A stretch of DNA of 64,000 bases from Phycisphaeraceae bacterium (GCA_029260615.1 JAJDCX010000034.1:103703-167702), one strand, 5' to 3'; shown: positions 9,349 to 18,283, counted from the stretch's first letter. The notes: generated by a model from the letters alone, not told the origin. A program made the numbers and translations.

Positions 9349-9626
9349 AGACCGCTCATTAAATCATCAGCCGGGCATGTGTGCAAACGCTGGTTGTCGG
9401 TTTTGTGCGCACAAAACCGAACATAAACCATACAAAAATTCCAAAAAGTGCAAAAATCGTTTTGGTTTGTCGTTGCAGGACTTAATTCAGTCTGAGATTG
9501 CGATTGGTCGCTTTTGTGCGCTAATTGTTGACGCGTTGGCCAAGAGTGAAGGGTCAACACATTGGCCAGGGCCAGACGGGCCCGTCTCCCAAGCGACACG
9601 TTACCTGCCAGCGAGTGATATTTACG
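9349..9626. promoter_or_regulatory. Divergent control region between sigma-54 activator and portal gene
   Basis: This 278-base gap is the only sizeable non-coding stretch flanking the virion block. It holds a perfect 24-bp palindrome (9397-9420), an AT-rich stretch (9423-9470), a second half-copy CGCTTTTGTGCGC at 9509-9521, and two TTGGCCA repeats 26 bases apart (9536 and 9562). A GG...GC pair at 9464-9476 resembles a sigma-54 -24/-12 element, but its spacing is one base short, so no promoter is claimed. Confidence 0.5.
9397..9420. promoter_or_regulatory. Perfect 24-bp palindrome, candidate operator
   Basis: The left arm TCGGTTTTGTGC is followed directly by its exact reverse complement GCACAAAACCGA, with no mismatch and no loop. 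The core TTTGTGCGCACAAA recurs at 40025-40038 and, with one change, at 39912-39925. The site lies 49 bases upstream of the sigma-54 activator start and 207 bases upstream of the portal ATG. A dimeric regulator, perhaps the activator itself, is the likely ligand; that part is inference. Confidence 0.6.
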
Positions 9627-11102
9627 ATGAGCCACCCGACCGATCATCCCGTTCCCAGCACCCTTGGACCTGACTTGCTGGATTCGCTAATCGAGGAGCA
9701 CCGCGGTTGTACCGAGCCTCGGCTTCGGCGCCTCTGGGACTACTACCGGAATCCCGCGAGGTCCAGCATTGACGGGAAGGTTGGCGTGCTTGCGCAAGAA
9801 GCCGGGCTGCCCCAGAGATTGACCAAGGCGAAAGCGGTCGGTGGTCTGGGTGTGGAGGCCGAGCGTGAGGTCGTGATAGAAAACGACATCGCCTGGCGGA
9901 TGCATACCCAGGTCGATTTCATGTTCGGCAAACCGCTGTCGATTCAGAGCATCGCCAAAGACCCGGCCCGGGCAAAGAAGATCCAACGGTTCCTTCGCCG
10001 AGTCATCAAAGCGAATGGCGGGGAGCGGTTTTTCCAGGACCTGGGGTTACTCGGCTCGGTTTACGGGTTTGTGGATGTGTTGGTGCGCGTTACTGACACA
10101 CACAAGACCCCATTGAGTGACGGGGTATCCGACGCCGATCGGCTTGTACTTGAAACCATCGAAGCCCCCCGGGCCATCCCACTACTTAGCCAGCAAGACT
10201 ACCGCCGACTTGACGCCTACGCCCTGCACTTTTGCCGAAGGACATCACAGGTCGAACAAAACCATTTCCTAACCAGGGTTCGCAACCGTGTCCTTGGCGG
10301 GTCGGGGCGTAGGCAGCGGTCGGTGGTCGAGCATACCCAGGTCTGGACTGGGCAGATGATCCAGAGCTTTGTCGGTCAGCCTGGGACGTTTGGGGGTGGT
10401 CGAAAGCTGGTGGAACAAGAAGTCAATCGGCTTGGGCGCATCCCCGTCGTGCATATTCAGAATCTATCTCAGCCATTCTTCTACGAGGGGTTAAGTGAGG
10501 TGGAGCCTTTGATTCCGTTGCAGGACGAGTTGAATACACGCCTATCGGATCGCGCTAACCGGGTGACATTTCAGTCTTTCAAGATGTACCTGGGCAAGGG
10601 GATCGAACATTTTACGGACCGCCCAGTTGGGCCCGGTCAGATGTGGGCGACCGACAACCCCGACGCTTCGATTACGGAGTTCGGCGGCGATGGGAACAAC
10701 CCCTCCGAAGAGGCTCACATCAACGAGATCCGTGAGGCGATGGACAAGGCCAGCGCGGTCAGCCCGCTGGCGACGGGGCTGTTGCGTGCCAGGGTCGGCA
10801 ACCTCACCAGTCAGAATGCGTTGCGGATCGTGCTGATGGGGCTTCTTGCGAAGGTTGAAAAGAAGCGCCTTACCTATGGCGATGGGATCGAGCGCATCTG
10901 CGAGTTGTTGTTGCATGCTGCGGATGTGTACGGCCTGTTCCCGAACAGCCCGGAAGAACGGGGTGTTCGTTTGGATTGGGCGGAGCCGTTGCCGGATACG
11001 GATTCGGAGCTTTTGCGGAACGCGTTATTGAAACTTGAGGCGGGTGTTCCTCGTCATCAGGTCCTGACTGAATTGGGCTATGCCGACCAGGCCGGGGTTT
11101 AG
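9627..11102 (+). CDS. Phage portal protein (SPP1 gp6-like)
   Basis: This would be the dodecameric ring at the capsid vertex through which DNA passes. The 491-residue length fits portal proteins. The N-terminus has the usual small helical start, then ENDIAWRMHTQVDFMFGKPLSIQS (typical of gp6-like portals, which have 'N-x-a-x-x-i-v-d-x-k-x-x-y-l-x-G-x-P'). The C-terminal half has the long crown and stem helices (EGLSEVEPLIPLQDELNTRLSDRANRVTF and LRIVLMGLLAKVEKKRLTYGDGIERICELLL). The frame is open from 9525, but the ATG at 9627 begins the conserved part. A terminase gene would normally lie just upstream; instead there is the divergent activator. Confidence 0.82.
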   Translation: MSHPTDHPVPSTLGPDLLDSLIEEHRGCTEPRLRRLWDYYRNPARSSIDGKVGVLAQEAGLPQRLTKAKAVGGLGVEAEREVVIENDIAWRMHTQVDFMFGKPLSIQSIAKDPARAKKIQRFLRRVIKANGGERFFQDLGLLGSVYGFVDVLVRVTDTHKTPLSDGVSDADRLVLETIEAPRAIPLLSQQDYRRLDAYALHFCRRTSQVEQNHFLTRVRNRVLGGSGRRQRSVVEHTQVWTGQMIQSFVGQPGTFGGGRKLVEQEVNRLGRIPVVHIQNLSQPFFYEGLSEVEPLIPLQDELNTRLSDRANRVTFQSFKMYLGKGIEHFTDRPVGPGQMWATDNPDASITEFGGDGNNPSEEAHINEIREAMDKASAVSPLATGLLRARVGNLTSQNALRIVLMGLLAKVEKKRLTYGDGIERICELLLHAADVYGLFPNSPEERGVRLDWAEPLPDTDSELLRNALLKLEAGVPRHQVLTELGYADQAGV

Positions 11103-11175
11103 CGGTCGAGTTGCGCGACGGGATAAGCACACTTTCGGGCAGAAGCCCACGACTTTTCTTTACGGGAACAAAACC

Positions 11176-11703
11176 ATGACTGACAGCCTGGTGATTGACA
11201 CACAACCCAAGACCCCCCTGGCAGACAACGATAAGCCCGATCAGGTCGGCGGTGCGGACAGACTCGTGCCGGTGGGTGAAGCGATCCGTTATCGAAAGCG
11301 GGCGCAGACAGCCGAGCAGCAGCTCGAAGATCTTAACGAAGAGGTCCGCGTGATGCGGGCGAAGCTGAATGAGGCCGACGAAACTATTGTTGGTTTGGAG
11401 CGTCGCCAGAAGGTTGATTCGTTGCTTACGGAAGCGGACGCGATTGATTTGGAGACGGCTCGGTTGCTCACCGAGCAGGCGGTGACCCAGATGGACGATC
11501 CCGAGATTGAACTGGTGGTCAGTGATCTGAAACGGCACAAGCCTTTCTTGTTCCGCCACAAGCAGTCACAGGGTTTCTCCGCGATGGCCCCGAGTATCGA
11601 GAACCATGGCCACGACCCGGCCGAGCAGGCTGCGGAGCAGGCGACCAAAACCGGTGATCGCCGAGACCTGTTGCGCTACCTGAGGCTTCGCCGTCAGCAC
11701 TGA
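11176..11703 (+). CDS. Scaffold-like coiled-coil virion assembly protein
   Basis: This 175-residue protein lies between portal and capsid, the usual place of the scaffolding protein. Residues 33-80 form a strong coiled coil (AIRYRKRAQTAEQQLEDLNEEVRVMRAKLNE), followed by short helices and a basic tail (RRDLLRYLRLRRQH), as scaffolds commonly have for binding the capsid interior. The reading frame extends upstream to 11080, but the ATG at 11176 gives the natural acidic N-terminus. The call rests on position and architecture, not on a recognised family. Confidence 0.6.
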   Translation: MTDSLVIDTQPKTPLADNDKPDQVGGADRLVPVGEAIRYRKRAQTAEQQLEDLNEEVRVMRAKLNEADETIVGLERRQKVDSLLTEADAIDLETARLLTEQAVTQMDDPEIELVVSDLKRHKPFLFRHKQSQGFSAMAPSIENHGHDPAEQAAEQATKTGDRRDLLRYLRLRRQH

Positions 11704-11776
11704 ATAGCGGGCGGCTTGGCCTCGATTGCGAATTGTTTTAACCCTTTAAATACACAGAACCACAAGGACACACACT

Positions 11777-12946
11777 ATGCCATTTACAGGTAAAGCTACC
11801 TACTCCGCGGGGGCAAGCCTCCCGGAACTCGTCGAAGATGTCTCGGACATCATCAGTATTGTCAGCCCGTTTGAGACGCCTCTGTTGAATCACTTGGGTG
11901 ACCCCCAGCGATCGGCAAGCAGCACGGTGCATGAGTGGCTGGAGGATTCACTCCTGCCGAACACCGACATTATTCAGGACCCGATCATTTCCGCCCCGTT
12001 GACCGACACCACATTCACGATTGGTAACGGTACGCGGTTTAGGGTGGGCGATCAGATCCAGGTTGCCACGTCTAAAGAGGTCCTGTTCGTGACGGGAATC
12101 TCCGGCAATGATCTGACCGTGGTCCGTGGGTACGGCGGAACGGTGGCCGAAAGTCTTGTGGACGATTCCACGATCCGTATCCTGGGCAACGCGGCATTGG
12201 AAGGAGACGATGCACCGGCGGCACGGTTTACAAGCCGGGCGCGACGATCAAACTACACCCAGATTTTTACTTCGTCGGTCGAGGTGTCCGGGTCGCAGAT
12301 CGCGTCTAAGCAGATCGGCCTTTCCGACGAGTTGGATTACCAAAAACAAGAGCGGCTTCGAGAACTAATCCGTGACTTGGAAAATTGCGTGGTCAACGGT
12401 GTCGCAGCATCCAGCAACCCCGAGGGCACCGCGTCTATCAGGCGGACCATGCAGGGGATTGTCCCTAGCATCCAGACCAATGTCTTCACCAATGGGATCG
12501 GCGGTTTTCCCTCCGGGGTCGGCGTTGGGACAGACCAGTTGACCGAGGACCAGATCAATATGGCGTTACGCTTGATCTGGGACCAGTCGTCCGGCTCGAT
12601 CGACACGATCCTGGTCGGTGGATTCCAGAAGCGTCGTATCAACAGCTTCATCACCAGCGGGCGAGGGTATGACGAGAGCTCGACCCGCTTCCGCGACCTG
12701 GTGAGTACTTACGAATCGGACTTCGGCGTTTGCCGGGTAGTCCTGTCGCGGTGGGTTCCTCAAGACGCGGTGCTGCTGCTGGATTCTTCACGTATCGACG
12801 TCATGCCGCTGACAGGGCGGAGCTTTGGCTTCAAGAAACTGGCTTCAACCGGTGACAGTGAATCCGGCCAAGTGATTGGTGAGTACACCACCGAGGTGCG
12901 CAATGAACTTGGGCACGGCGTGATCCGCGGTCTCGCTGCCAGTTAA
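11777..12946 (+). CDS. Major capsid protein (SU10/DUF5309-like, HK97 fold expected)
   Basis: The 389-residue length, position after portal and scaffold, and N-terminus fit a major head protein. Residues 12-60 read ELVEDVSDIISIVSPFETP followed by LLNHLGDPQRSASSTVHEWLEDSL. This 'P-f-x-t-p-l-x-x-x-x-g...h-e-W-x-e-D-x-L' pattern is shared by SU10-type capsid proteins. A later stretch (NMALRLIWDQSSGSIDTILVGGFQKRRINSFI) also matches that family's spine region. No other capsid gene is present. The subunit would form the icosahedral shell. Family level moderately sure; capsid role likely. Confidence 0.78.
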   Translation: MPFTGKATYSAGASLPELVEDVSDIISIVSPFETPLLNHLGDPQRSASSTVHEWLEDSLLPNTDIIQDPIISAPLTDTTFTIGNGTRFRVGDQIQVATSKEVLFVTGISGNDLTVVRGYGGTVAESLVDDSTIRILGNAALEGDDAPAARFTSRARRSNYTQIFTSSVEVSGSQIASKQIGLSDELDYQKQERLRELIRDLENCVVNGVAASSNPEGTASIRRTMQGIVPSIQTNVFTNGIGGFPSGVGVGTDQLTEDQINMALRLIWDQSSGSIDTILVGGFQKRRINSFITSGRGYDESSTRFRDLVSTYESDFGVCRVVLSRWVPQDAVLLLDSSRIDVMPLTGRSFGFKKLASTGDSESGQVIGEYTTEVRNELGHGVIRGLAAS

Positions 12947-13080
12947 CGTAACGAGACAGGCCCGCATGGATTTGTTAGCGGGTGACGGGTCGTACTGAAA
13001 TCACAACACCCTCTCATGGGTCGGGGGCTTGACAGCCTCCGACACCATTTAACGAACCAGATTTTACGACGGGATTCCAT

Positions 13081-13719
13081 ATGAACTTCTCAACCGACAG
13101 AGACTTGCTTGCGATTGAACCGGCGGTGTTCGAGGACGTGCCCTTTGCGGCCCAGAGGCGGGTGAGCGTAGCTGATGGTTCGGTCATCGGGACCACACTT
13201 ACCAGTGCGGCTGCGGATTTTGTGTCTGCCCAGGTCGATGTGGGTGCGGTGGTTCTGGTGGGTGGTGTGCCGCATGAGGTGCTGGCGAGGACTGACGTGA
13301 ACACGCTGGCTATATCGCTGCCTAGGACACATACGACCGACCCCGGGATTCCGGGTGGTGATGGTGTGGGGTTGAATGTGGTGGTGCAGACTTTTTCTCC
13401 CCAGGCGGGGTTGGTCCACGACGGGTTGCTGCGGCTGATAGGCTTGGCCCCAGATGACCCTGATCCCGGGTTGACCCAGTCGGCGGTGCTTTCACTGTCG
13501 TTGATGGCACGGCTCGAGGCGTTGGGCACGCTTGAGGTGGTTTACTCGGGGGCAGCGTCTTTAGTCGGGGACAACGACACGCTATTGATGAAAGCGGGGG
13601 AATATCGCAGGCGGTTTCGCCAGGCTTGTGCGGGAGCGACGTTGTCACTGGATACCGACGGTGACGGGTTGGCTGACAGGCGTTTATCGTTGGGTACGAT
13701 TCACTTTACCCGCGCCTGA
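13081..13719 (+). CDS. Putative head-tail connector / neck protein
   Basis: This 212-residue protein follows the capsid gene by 134 bases. Its N-terminus (NFSTDRDLLAIEPAVFEDVPFAAQRR) resembles the start of small head-completion proteins, then comes a beta-rich region (GTTLTSAAADFVSAQVDVGAVVLVGGVPHEVLAR) and a C-terminal helical-plus-beta part ending FTRA. A DTDGDGLADRR stretch near residue 195 looks like a calcium-binding loop. No specific family is recognised. The role is inferred from gene order: after the capsid gene, connector or stopper proteins usually come next. Confidence 0.5.
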   Translation: MNFSTDRDLLAIEPAVFEDVPFAAQRRVSVADGSVIGTTLTSAAADFVSAQVDVGAVVLVGGVPHEVLARTDVNTLAISLPRTHTTDPGIPGGDGVGLNVVVQTFSPQAGLVHDGLLRLIGLAPDDPDPGLTQSAVLSLSLMARLEALGTLEVVYSGAASLVGDNDTLLMKAGEYRRRFRQACAGATLSLDTDGDGLADRRLSLGTIHFTRA

Positions 13720-13749
13720 GGTGGTGGGTTTTCATTCACGGGATACACC

Positions 13750-14118
13750 ATGGTGACTTTTGATAACGAACTGCTGTTTGGATTGGGCGTGGCAAGCTTC
13801 AAGATTGGCCCGGTCAAATTGCGTCATACGGTCCAGCACCCGCCGGGGTCACGGGGTGTTCGGCTCGACGGGCAGGGAACCGAAGCCAGGCGGATAAACC
13901 AGGCGGGTGTACTTGTCGCCAACACGACAGTCGAGCTTCAGGCACAAATTGATGCGATTGAAAACAGGATTGATGGGATTGCCCACACGTTGGTAGATAA
14001 CGTTGGTCGTGTTTGGAACGACGTCGTTTTGCTTGAGCTCGATAGGGATCCGTTTGAGAGAGTCGGGGCTCGCTGGAAGACCGCGTACCGCACTAAGTAT
14101 TTACAGGTGATCCCTTGA
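13750..14118 (+). CDS. Small virion-associated protein, probable tail/neck component
   Basis: The 122-residue protein starts with a beta-rich region (VTFDNELLFGLGVASFKIGPVKLRHTVQHPPGSRGVRL) and continues with a helix (TTVELQAQIDAIENRIDGIAHTL) before the end RVGARWKTAYRTKYLQVIP. The closing pattern 'G-x-x-W-x-x-x-Y-x-x-x-Y-x-x-v' is seen in some tail-associated or DNA-circularisation proteins, but this is weak. The next gene starts at a TTG that overlaps its stop codon, so the two are probably translated together. Confidence 0.45.
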   Translation: MVTFDNELLFGLGVASFKIGPVKLRHTVQHPPGSRGVRLDGQGTEARRINQAGVLVANTTVELQAQIDAIENRIDGIAHTLVDNVGRVWNDVVLLELDRDPFERVGARWKTAYRTKYLQVIP

Positions 14119-14843
14119 GTAGTTTTATCACCACAGACGCGACGCAGGACGTCTTTGGCCTGGTCCTCGCCCGTCCGGTTGTCACCGCTGCGGGGGAACA
14201 CCCGTGGCTGATTCATCTCTGGTGGCTTGCGCCGTTTCAGGATGATCGTCTGGTGCAGATTTATGTGCAGGGGGAACTCTACGATGTGACCCTCGATCCG
14301 GCTGTGCGAGAGATTTGTTTGGTGCTGGATCGCACGAGGCAAAACCGGATCGAATTGCTAGCGGTTCCGGCGGATGATCCGCAGGCGGTGTGGCGTCCGC
14401 AGCCTGACTTGCTTGGGTCGTGGGGGCCTGCGATTTCAAGTGTAGCCGAGGTGGTTCTGGTGCGTGATGAGATGTTGCCTTCGGATACCCAACTTGTGGT
14501 AGAGGTTGATGGGAAGGGCGTTGATCGCGGGGCGATGTGGCCACAAGACCAGAACCGATCTGGTTTTGGGAACCCCTTGGGGCAAGACGATGAGGCTGGG
14601 CTTGGTGTGGGGGTGGGGGGGCTGGGTGTGGGGCCGTTGGGTGGCGATGGAACCGTGTGGCGTTGGCGTAGAGATGGCTTGGGTCTCGGGAGCCATGAGA
14701 TCAAAGTCAAAGCGGTGGATCGCACTGGCGCACCGGTAGCAAACCCGGTTTTGATTGAAGGTGTACAGGTCGAGAGTCTGCCTGATCCGGTATCCGGTTT
14801 AACCATCGACCCGTCTTTTCATCTGTCATGGGCACTGGTTTAG
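14115..14843 (+). CDS. Virion-cluster protein of unknown function
   Basis: This 242-residue protein begins at a TTG overlapping the upstream TGA. It is mostly beta-strand (WLIHLWWLAPFQDDRLVQIYVQGELYDVTLDPAVREICLVLD), with an odd glycine-rich insert (GLGVGVGGLGVGPLGG) near residue 175. The C-terminus resembles a fibronectin-like or immunoglobulin-like strand pattern (GSHEIKVKAVDRTGAPVANPVLIEGVQV). I do not recognise the family. Its place between connector-like and lectin-like genes suggests a tail or surface part. Confidence 0.45.
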   Translation: MSSFITTDATQDVFGLVLARPVVTAAGEHPWLIHLWWLAPFQDDRLVQIYVQGELYDVTLDPAVREICLVLDRTRQNRIELLAVPADDPQAVWRPQPDLLGSWGPAISSVAEVVLVRDEMLPSDTQLVVEVDGKGVDRGAMWPQDQNRSGFGNPLGQDDEAGLGVGVGGLGVGPLGGDGTVWRWRRDGLGLGSHEIKVKAVDRTGAPVANPVLIEGVQVESLPDPVSGLTIDPSFHLSWALV

Positions 14844-14898
14844 TACGGGCACATGAATACAACTTGCTTGAACACAAACGTGTAAATAGGAATCAGAG

Positions 14899-15351
14899 AT
14901 GCCGATCCAAGAACTCACATCCGATCAGATTGATAGCCTTGTCGGTACGCGCCACCCATCGACAGGTATCGAGTATCCGCCGAATGGTTTGCAGCCATAT
15001 TACTATTGGCTGCTACGAGCGTTGCACCTACTATCAGAATCATCGTTTGGCGAGCTGAGGGTCGCCGAGGACGATTCGTCTGTGACGGCGATCCAGATTG
15101 CGCCTGGCCGGGTGACCATCTCGGGTGTGGTGTTGGTCTTCCCGGGACAAATCAACGATTTGTCGCTGTTTAACAATGACACGGTGAACGTGTGGTTACG
15201 TGACAACGCGGGGTCGCCGGAGGTCGGGGTCAATGCCGACGCCAGTGGTTGGCCCGTGACCCCACACATCAAACTCGCCAAGGTCACGCTCGCCGCGGGC
15301 GTGATATCCAGCATCCTTGACCGGCGATTCGAAACCGTATTCAGCATCTGA
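14899..15351 (+). CDS. Virion-cluster protein, small beta-rich (possible tail spike/fibre base)
   Basis: The 150-residue protein has a short N-terminal helix (IDSLVGTRHPSTGIEYPPNGLQPYYYWLLRALHLL) and then a chain of beta strands (DSSVTAIQIAPGRVTISGVVLVFPGQINDLSLFNNDTVNVWLRDN). The pattern is common in head-proximal parts of phage fibres and spikes. Its Thr/Val-rich strands (VTPHIKLAKVTLAAGVISSILDRRF) support that. No named family is recognised, and the call rests on composition and position. Confidence 0.4.
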   Translation: MPIQELTSDQIDSLVGTRHPSTGIEYPPNGLQPYYYWLLRALHLLSESSFGELRVAEDDSSVTAIQIAPGRVTISGVVLVFPGQINDLSLFNNDTVNVWLRDNAGSPEVGVNADASGWPVTPHIKLAKVTLAAGVISSILDRRFETVFSI

Positions 15352-15386
15352 CCGATTGCAGACATTTTCCAAAAGACGACTTACTC

Positions 15387-16139
15387 ATGACGACACTCAA
15401 ACATAATGACTTTCAGGTCCCCGGTTGGGGCGAGTTTCAGCAAGGTCCACAACCAAGACCCGGTTACCGATCCCAGGTTTTGGAAGACTCGCCGCTGATA
15501 TATTTGCGGCTGGGCGAATCTTCTGGGCCAACAGCCTACGATGAAACCGGGTCGCACAATGCGACGGAAGAAGGTGCGATGAACTGGGGGCTTGCTGGGG
15601 GATTACGGCACGACGATGACACGGCGGTTGGTTCGCCGGCGACAGGTGGGTTGTCTGTCAATTCGACCGGCTGGCTGCCGACCGGGTCCGATCCAAGAAC
15701 GGTTGAGTTTTGGTTCCGACCAAATGTGGCGACTTCTCCATTGTTTGGTATCAGTTATGGGGGAGGGGCGTCTGGCATGATAGTCTTTGTGTATAGCGCT
15801 GATGGACTGGTTGTTTCCGTTGGCACCAGCGGAATTGGAGGTCTTACGGCCGACCTTTCTGGCCAATGGCATCACGCCGCGTTCGTGTTCCCGTCCGGTT
15901 CAACTCGCCTCGATGAATTTGTTATCTATATCGATGGTGAGCCGATCACCATGCAGGTATTTTTTGGGAGTGGAGCCACGCTGATAAATACAACCGATTC
16001 ACCGCTCCTGCTAAATATGTCTGGGGACGGCTTCTACAACAACTGTGAGATCGACGAAGTGGCGGTCTATGGCACGGCGTTGTCGTCCCAGCGGGTGAAG
16101 GAACACTATGACACGGCCAAAGGCCGGGTGGGGCAGTAA
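15387..16139 (+). CDS. LamG/concanavalin-like lectin domain protein of the virion cluster
   Basis: The 250-residue protein has a short N-terminal tail (TLKHNDFQVPGWGEFQQGPQP) and then one LamG-type jelly-roll domain at about residues 30-245. Hallmarks are YLRLGESSG, TVEFWFRPN, WHHAAFVFPSG, EFVIYIDGEP and the closing CEIDEVAVYGTALSSQRVKEHY. These domains usually bind glycans, so a role in cell-surface recognition is plausible. The stop codon TAA shares a base with the ATG of the next gene (TAATG), so the two are probably co-translated. Confidence 0.7.
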   Translation: MTTLKHNDFQVPGWGEFQQGPQPRPGYRSQVLEDSPLIYLRLGESSGPTAYDETGSHNATEEGAMNWGLAGGLRHDDDTAVGSPATGGLSVNSTGWLPTGSDPRTVEFWFRPNVATSPLFGISYGGGASGMIVFVYSADGLVVSVGTSGIGGLTADLSGQWHHAAFVFPSGSTRLDEFVIYIDGEPITMQVFFGSGATLINTTDSPLLLNMSGDGFYNNCEIDEVAVYGTALSSQRVKEHYDTAKGRVGQ

Positions 16140-18283
16140 TGGCAACGACGATCACGCAAGCTGCTTTGGCATCATTCCCCGACAGGCCAAGCGCTAGCGG
16201 CGTCGGGCTTCTGGCCACATTGGGCTTGGGGGGAGATGGTGAATACCTTGTCAACTCCTTGGAGACGGAGCAGGAGGTGTTCCATCTTCGTTTTGTGATG
16301 AACCCGGCAAGCTTGGCCGGGGGCGAGGTGGCGATGTTTGTGGGGTTTGACTCGGGCGGTGTTGAACGATTCCGTGTTAGTTACGACGCAAATACGCGGC
16401 TGCTTTCGATTAAGCTTGCGAGTCTAAATACGCTTAGCGTGACTCTGGATGGCGTGCTCCCGTGGCAGTGCGTCGAAGTGGGTATTAATTCGATTGCCGG
16501 CCAGGCAGACTTGTGGCTAAACGGGGTCTTGGCGGACCAGGCATCGGGTTCTTTCTCGCTATTGAAAGTACAAGCCGTGTGGCATGGCGTCATCTTCAAG
16601 GACACTTCTCTGGCGGGTGATTTATATCTCGATGAGGTTTGTTTCGGGGATAGTTATATCGGAACGGTTGTTGTAACACCGATCAGCCCTTACGCCGATG
16701 CGTCTGGCCGTTGGCTAGTGGTTTATAACACGGCCGACCCGGACGCTATGGCTTGGGTTGAGGCATATCGCCAGGCACGAGGCGTCCCGTTTGCGAATCT
16801 TCTGGGTCTTAACTTATCGATTGTAGAAACGATTAGCGCGGCTGAATACGCCAATCTAGTTTCTGCTGTCGATGATTATCTGACGAGGAACAATCTTGAC
16901 AGCGAAGTGATGGGCGTCTTGCTGGGCTATCGAGTTCCAGGCTATGTGGATTTTACCGGGGTCGGATTTTTTGAAGCAGTGCCAGCTCTGATGCAAACCA
17001 GCTCGGTTGCGGCGGGCTCTGTAACTAACACAAATGCTTTGCCGATCCCATCAACCCGCTTGACACACAGCGACCTCGCGGGAGATCGCATGACCGCCAG
17101 GATCGACGGGCAGGATATTTCGGGGGCCAACCTGATTGTAGACCGGTCGACCGCGTTGTTGGCCTCCGGCCTTGCCGGGGATGACTCGGCTATCTACTTC
17201 GATCCGTTTGTTGGCAACAACCCGTCTTACCAGCAGGCCTTCGGAGACATGCTTGGTTGGGCGACCGGCCTGCGTGGGATGCGGACCCGGCTCCCGATCG
17301 TTTTAAGCGGGGACCCCAGCGGCAATGTAGAGGTGAGTTTTTCATCGGTGTCGGGCGACGGGGTTTTCTGGGGCTGGTCATCTGCGTTGCCGGACGCTGA
17401 TATCTTCGCCGCACCGGCGGGTAGGCGGGCAGTTTGTGGTCAAATGTATCTCGGGGGTGCATCGGCAACTACGTTACGCGGAGTTGTGCCGAGCAATTGG
17501 GCCGACACGCCTATGGATGCCGGGTATGCCTGCACCATCGTGTCATCCCGAGATAATCCGGTGCCGTCGATCCCGGACGCGGGTGCTTTTTTTGACGCCC
17601 TGAATATAGGATGGACTGTAGGCGAGGCTTGGCATGCGGCCCAACCAGCATTGCGCAGTGGGTTCTACCTCGTGGGTGACCCGTTGATGACGGTCTCCAT
17701 GCCACGTGAGGGGTTTGAGATCTTCGGCCCGTTGCAGAGCGTTAAAGATCTGGACCCGGCATCACAGTTGCTTGTACTGCCTGCCGGCACGATTGAAGCG
17801 AATGTGTCGATTGCACTCCCCGCCGAGGGATCAGCTGCGACATACATGGTCCGTCGCACAGATGTGCTGGGGCGTGCCGAGGCATCGGTCACTTCGGCCC
17901 GGGTAGTCAATGTGGGTGGCGTAGCAAAGTTCGCTTCATCGTTGCCGGTTTGGCCAGACAGCACTGATTGGCCCGTTGCTTTGGAGGCAGGTTCGGTGTG
18001 CCCAGCCATTTATTGGGGCGGGCCGCTGGGATCGATGCGCGTTTCAACAGTGGAGTTGCTTAGTCAACCCGAAGGCGGGGCCGAAGCGATCACCGCGCAG
18101 CCCACATTTGATTCACGGGACGAGCACATCAAAGTCACGACAGCCATCCCGCTTGTGAAGACTCGATACCGTTGGCGGATCACCTCACTCGATGGGATCG
18201 TACAACACACGGATTGGTCAGTTTGGGCTGAGCCGCCGACCACACCCACTCTTAGCCTTCAACAGATTGGAGCGGACATTTGA
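16139..18283 (+). CDS. LamG-like plus TIGR03790-like multidomain protein, putative tail/surface protein
   Basis: The 714-residue protein has a LamG-like N-terminal region (about 1-180: HLRFVMNPASLAGGEVAMFVG, then LYLDEVCFGDSYIG), then a domain opening with SGRWLVVYNTADPDAMAWVEAYRQARGVPFANLLGL. That opening, with 'VVYN...S...A.YYA..R.IP..N..GL', is the start of the TIGR03790 family of uncharacterised secreted proteins. It continues to about residue 520 and ends in a fibronectin-like region (IPLVKTRYRWRITSLDG). No signal peptide is seen, which fits a virion component. The fusion to a LamG-like region within a capsid cluster is unusual. Confidence 0.6.
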   Translation: MATTITQAALASFPDRPSASGVGLLATLGLGGDGEYLVNSLETEQEVFHLRFVMNPASLAGGEVAMFVGFDSGGVERFRVSYDANTRLLSIKLASLNTLSVTLDGVLPWQCVEVGINSIAGQADLWLNGVLADQASGSFSLLKVQAVWHGVIFKDTSLAGDLYLDEVCFGDSYIGTVVVTPISPYADASGRWLVVYNTADPDAMAWVEAYRQARGVPFANLLGLNLSIVETISAAEYANLVSAVDDYLTRNNLDSEVMGVLLGYRVPGYVDFTGVGFFEAVPALMQTSSVAAGSVTNTNALPIPSTRLTHSDLAGDRMTARIDGQDISGANLIVDRSTALLASGLAGDDSAIYFDPFVGNNPSYQQAFGDMLGWATGLRGMRTRLPIVLSGDPSGNVEVSFSSVSGDGVFWGWSSALPDADIFAAPAGRRAVCGQMYLGGASATTLRGVVPSNWADTPMDAGYACTIVSSRDNPVPSIPDAGAFFDALNIGWTVGEAWHAAQPALRSGFYLVGDPLMTVSMPREGFEIFGPLQSVKDLDPASQLLVLPAGTIEANVSIALPAEGSAATYMVRRTDVLGRAEASVTSARVVNVGGVAKFASSLPVWPDSTDWPVALEAGSVCPAIYWGGPLGSMRVSTVELLSQPEGGAEAITAQPTFDSRDEHIKVTTAIPLVKTRYRWRITSLDGIVQHTDWSVWAEPPTTPTLSLQQIGADI

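Noticed and set aside
9460..9480. Sigma-54 promoter (GG...GC) upstream of the portal gene
   Set aside because: The spacing between GG (9464) and GC (9475) is 9 bases, one short of the 10 needed, and the flanks do not match TGGCAC/TTGC.
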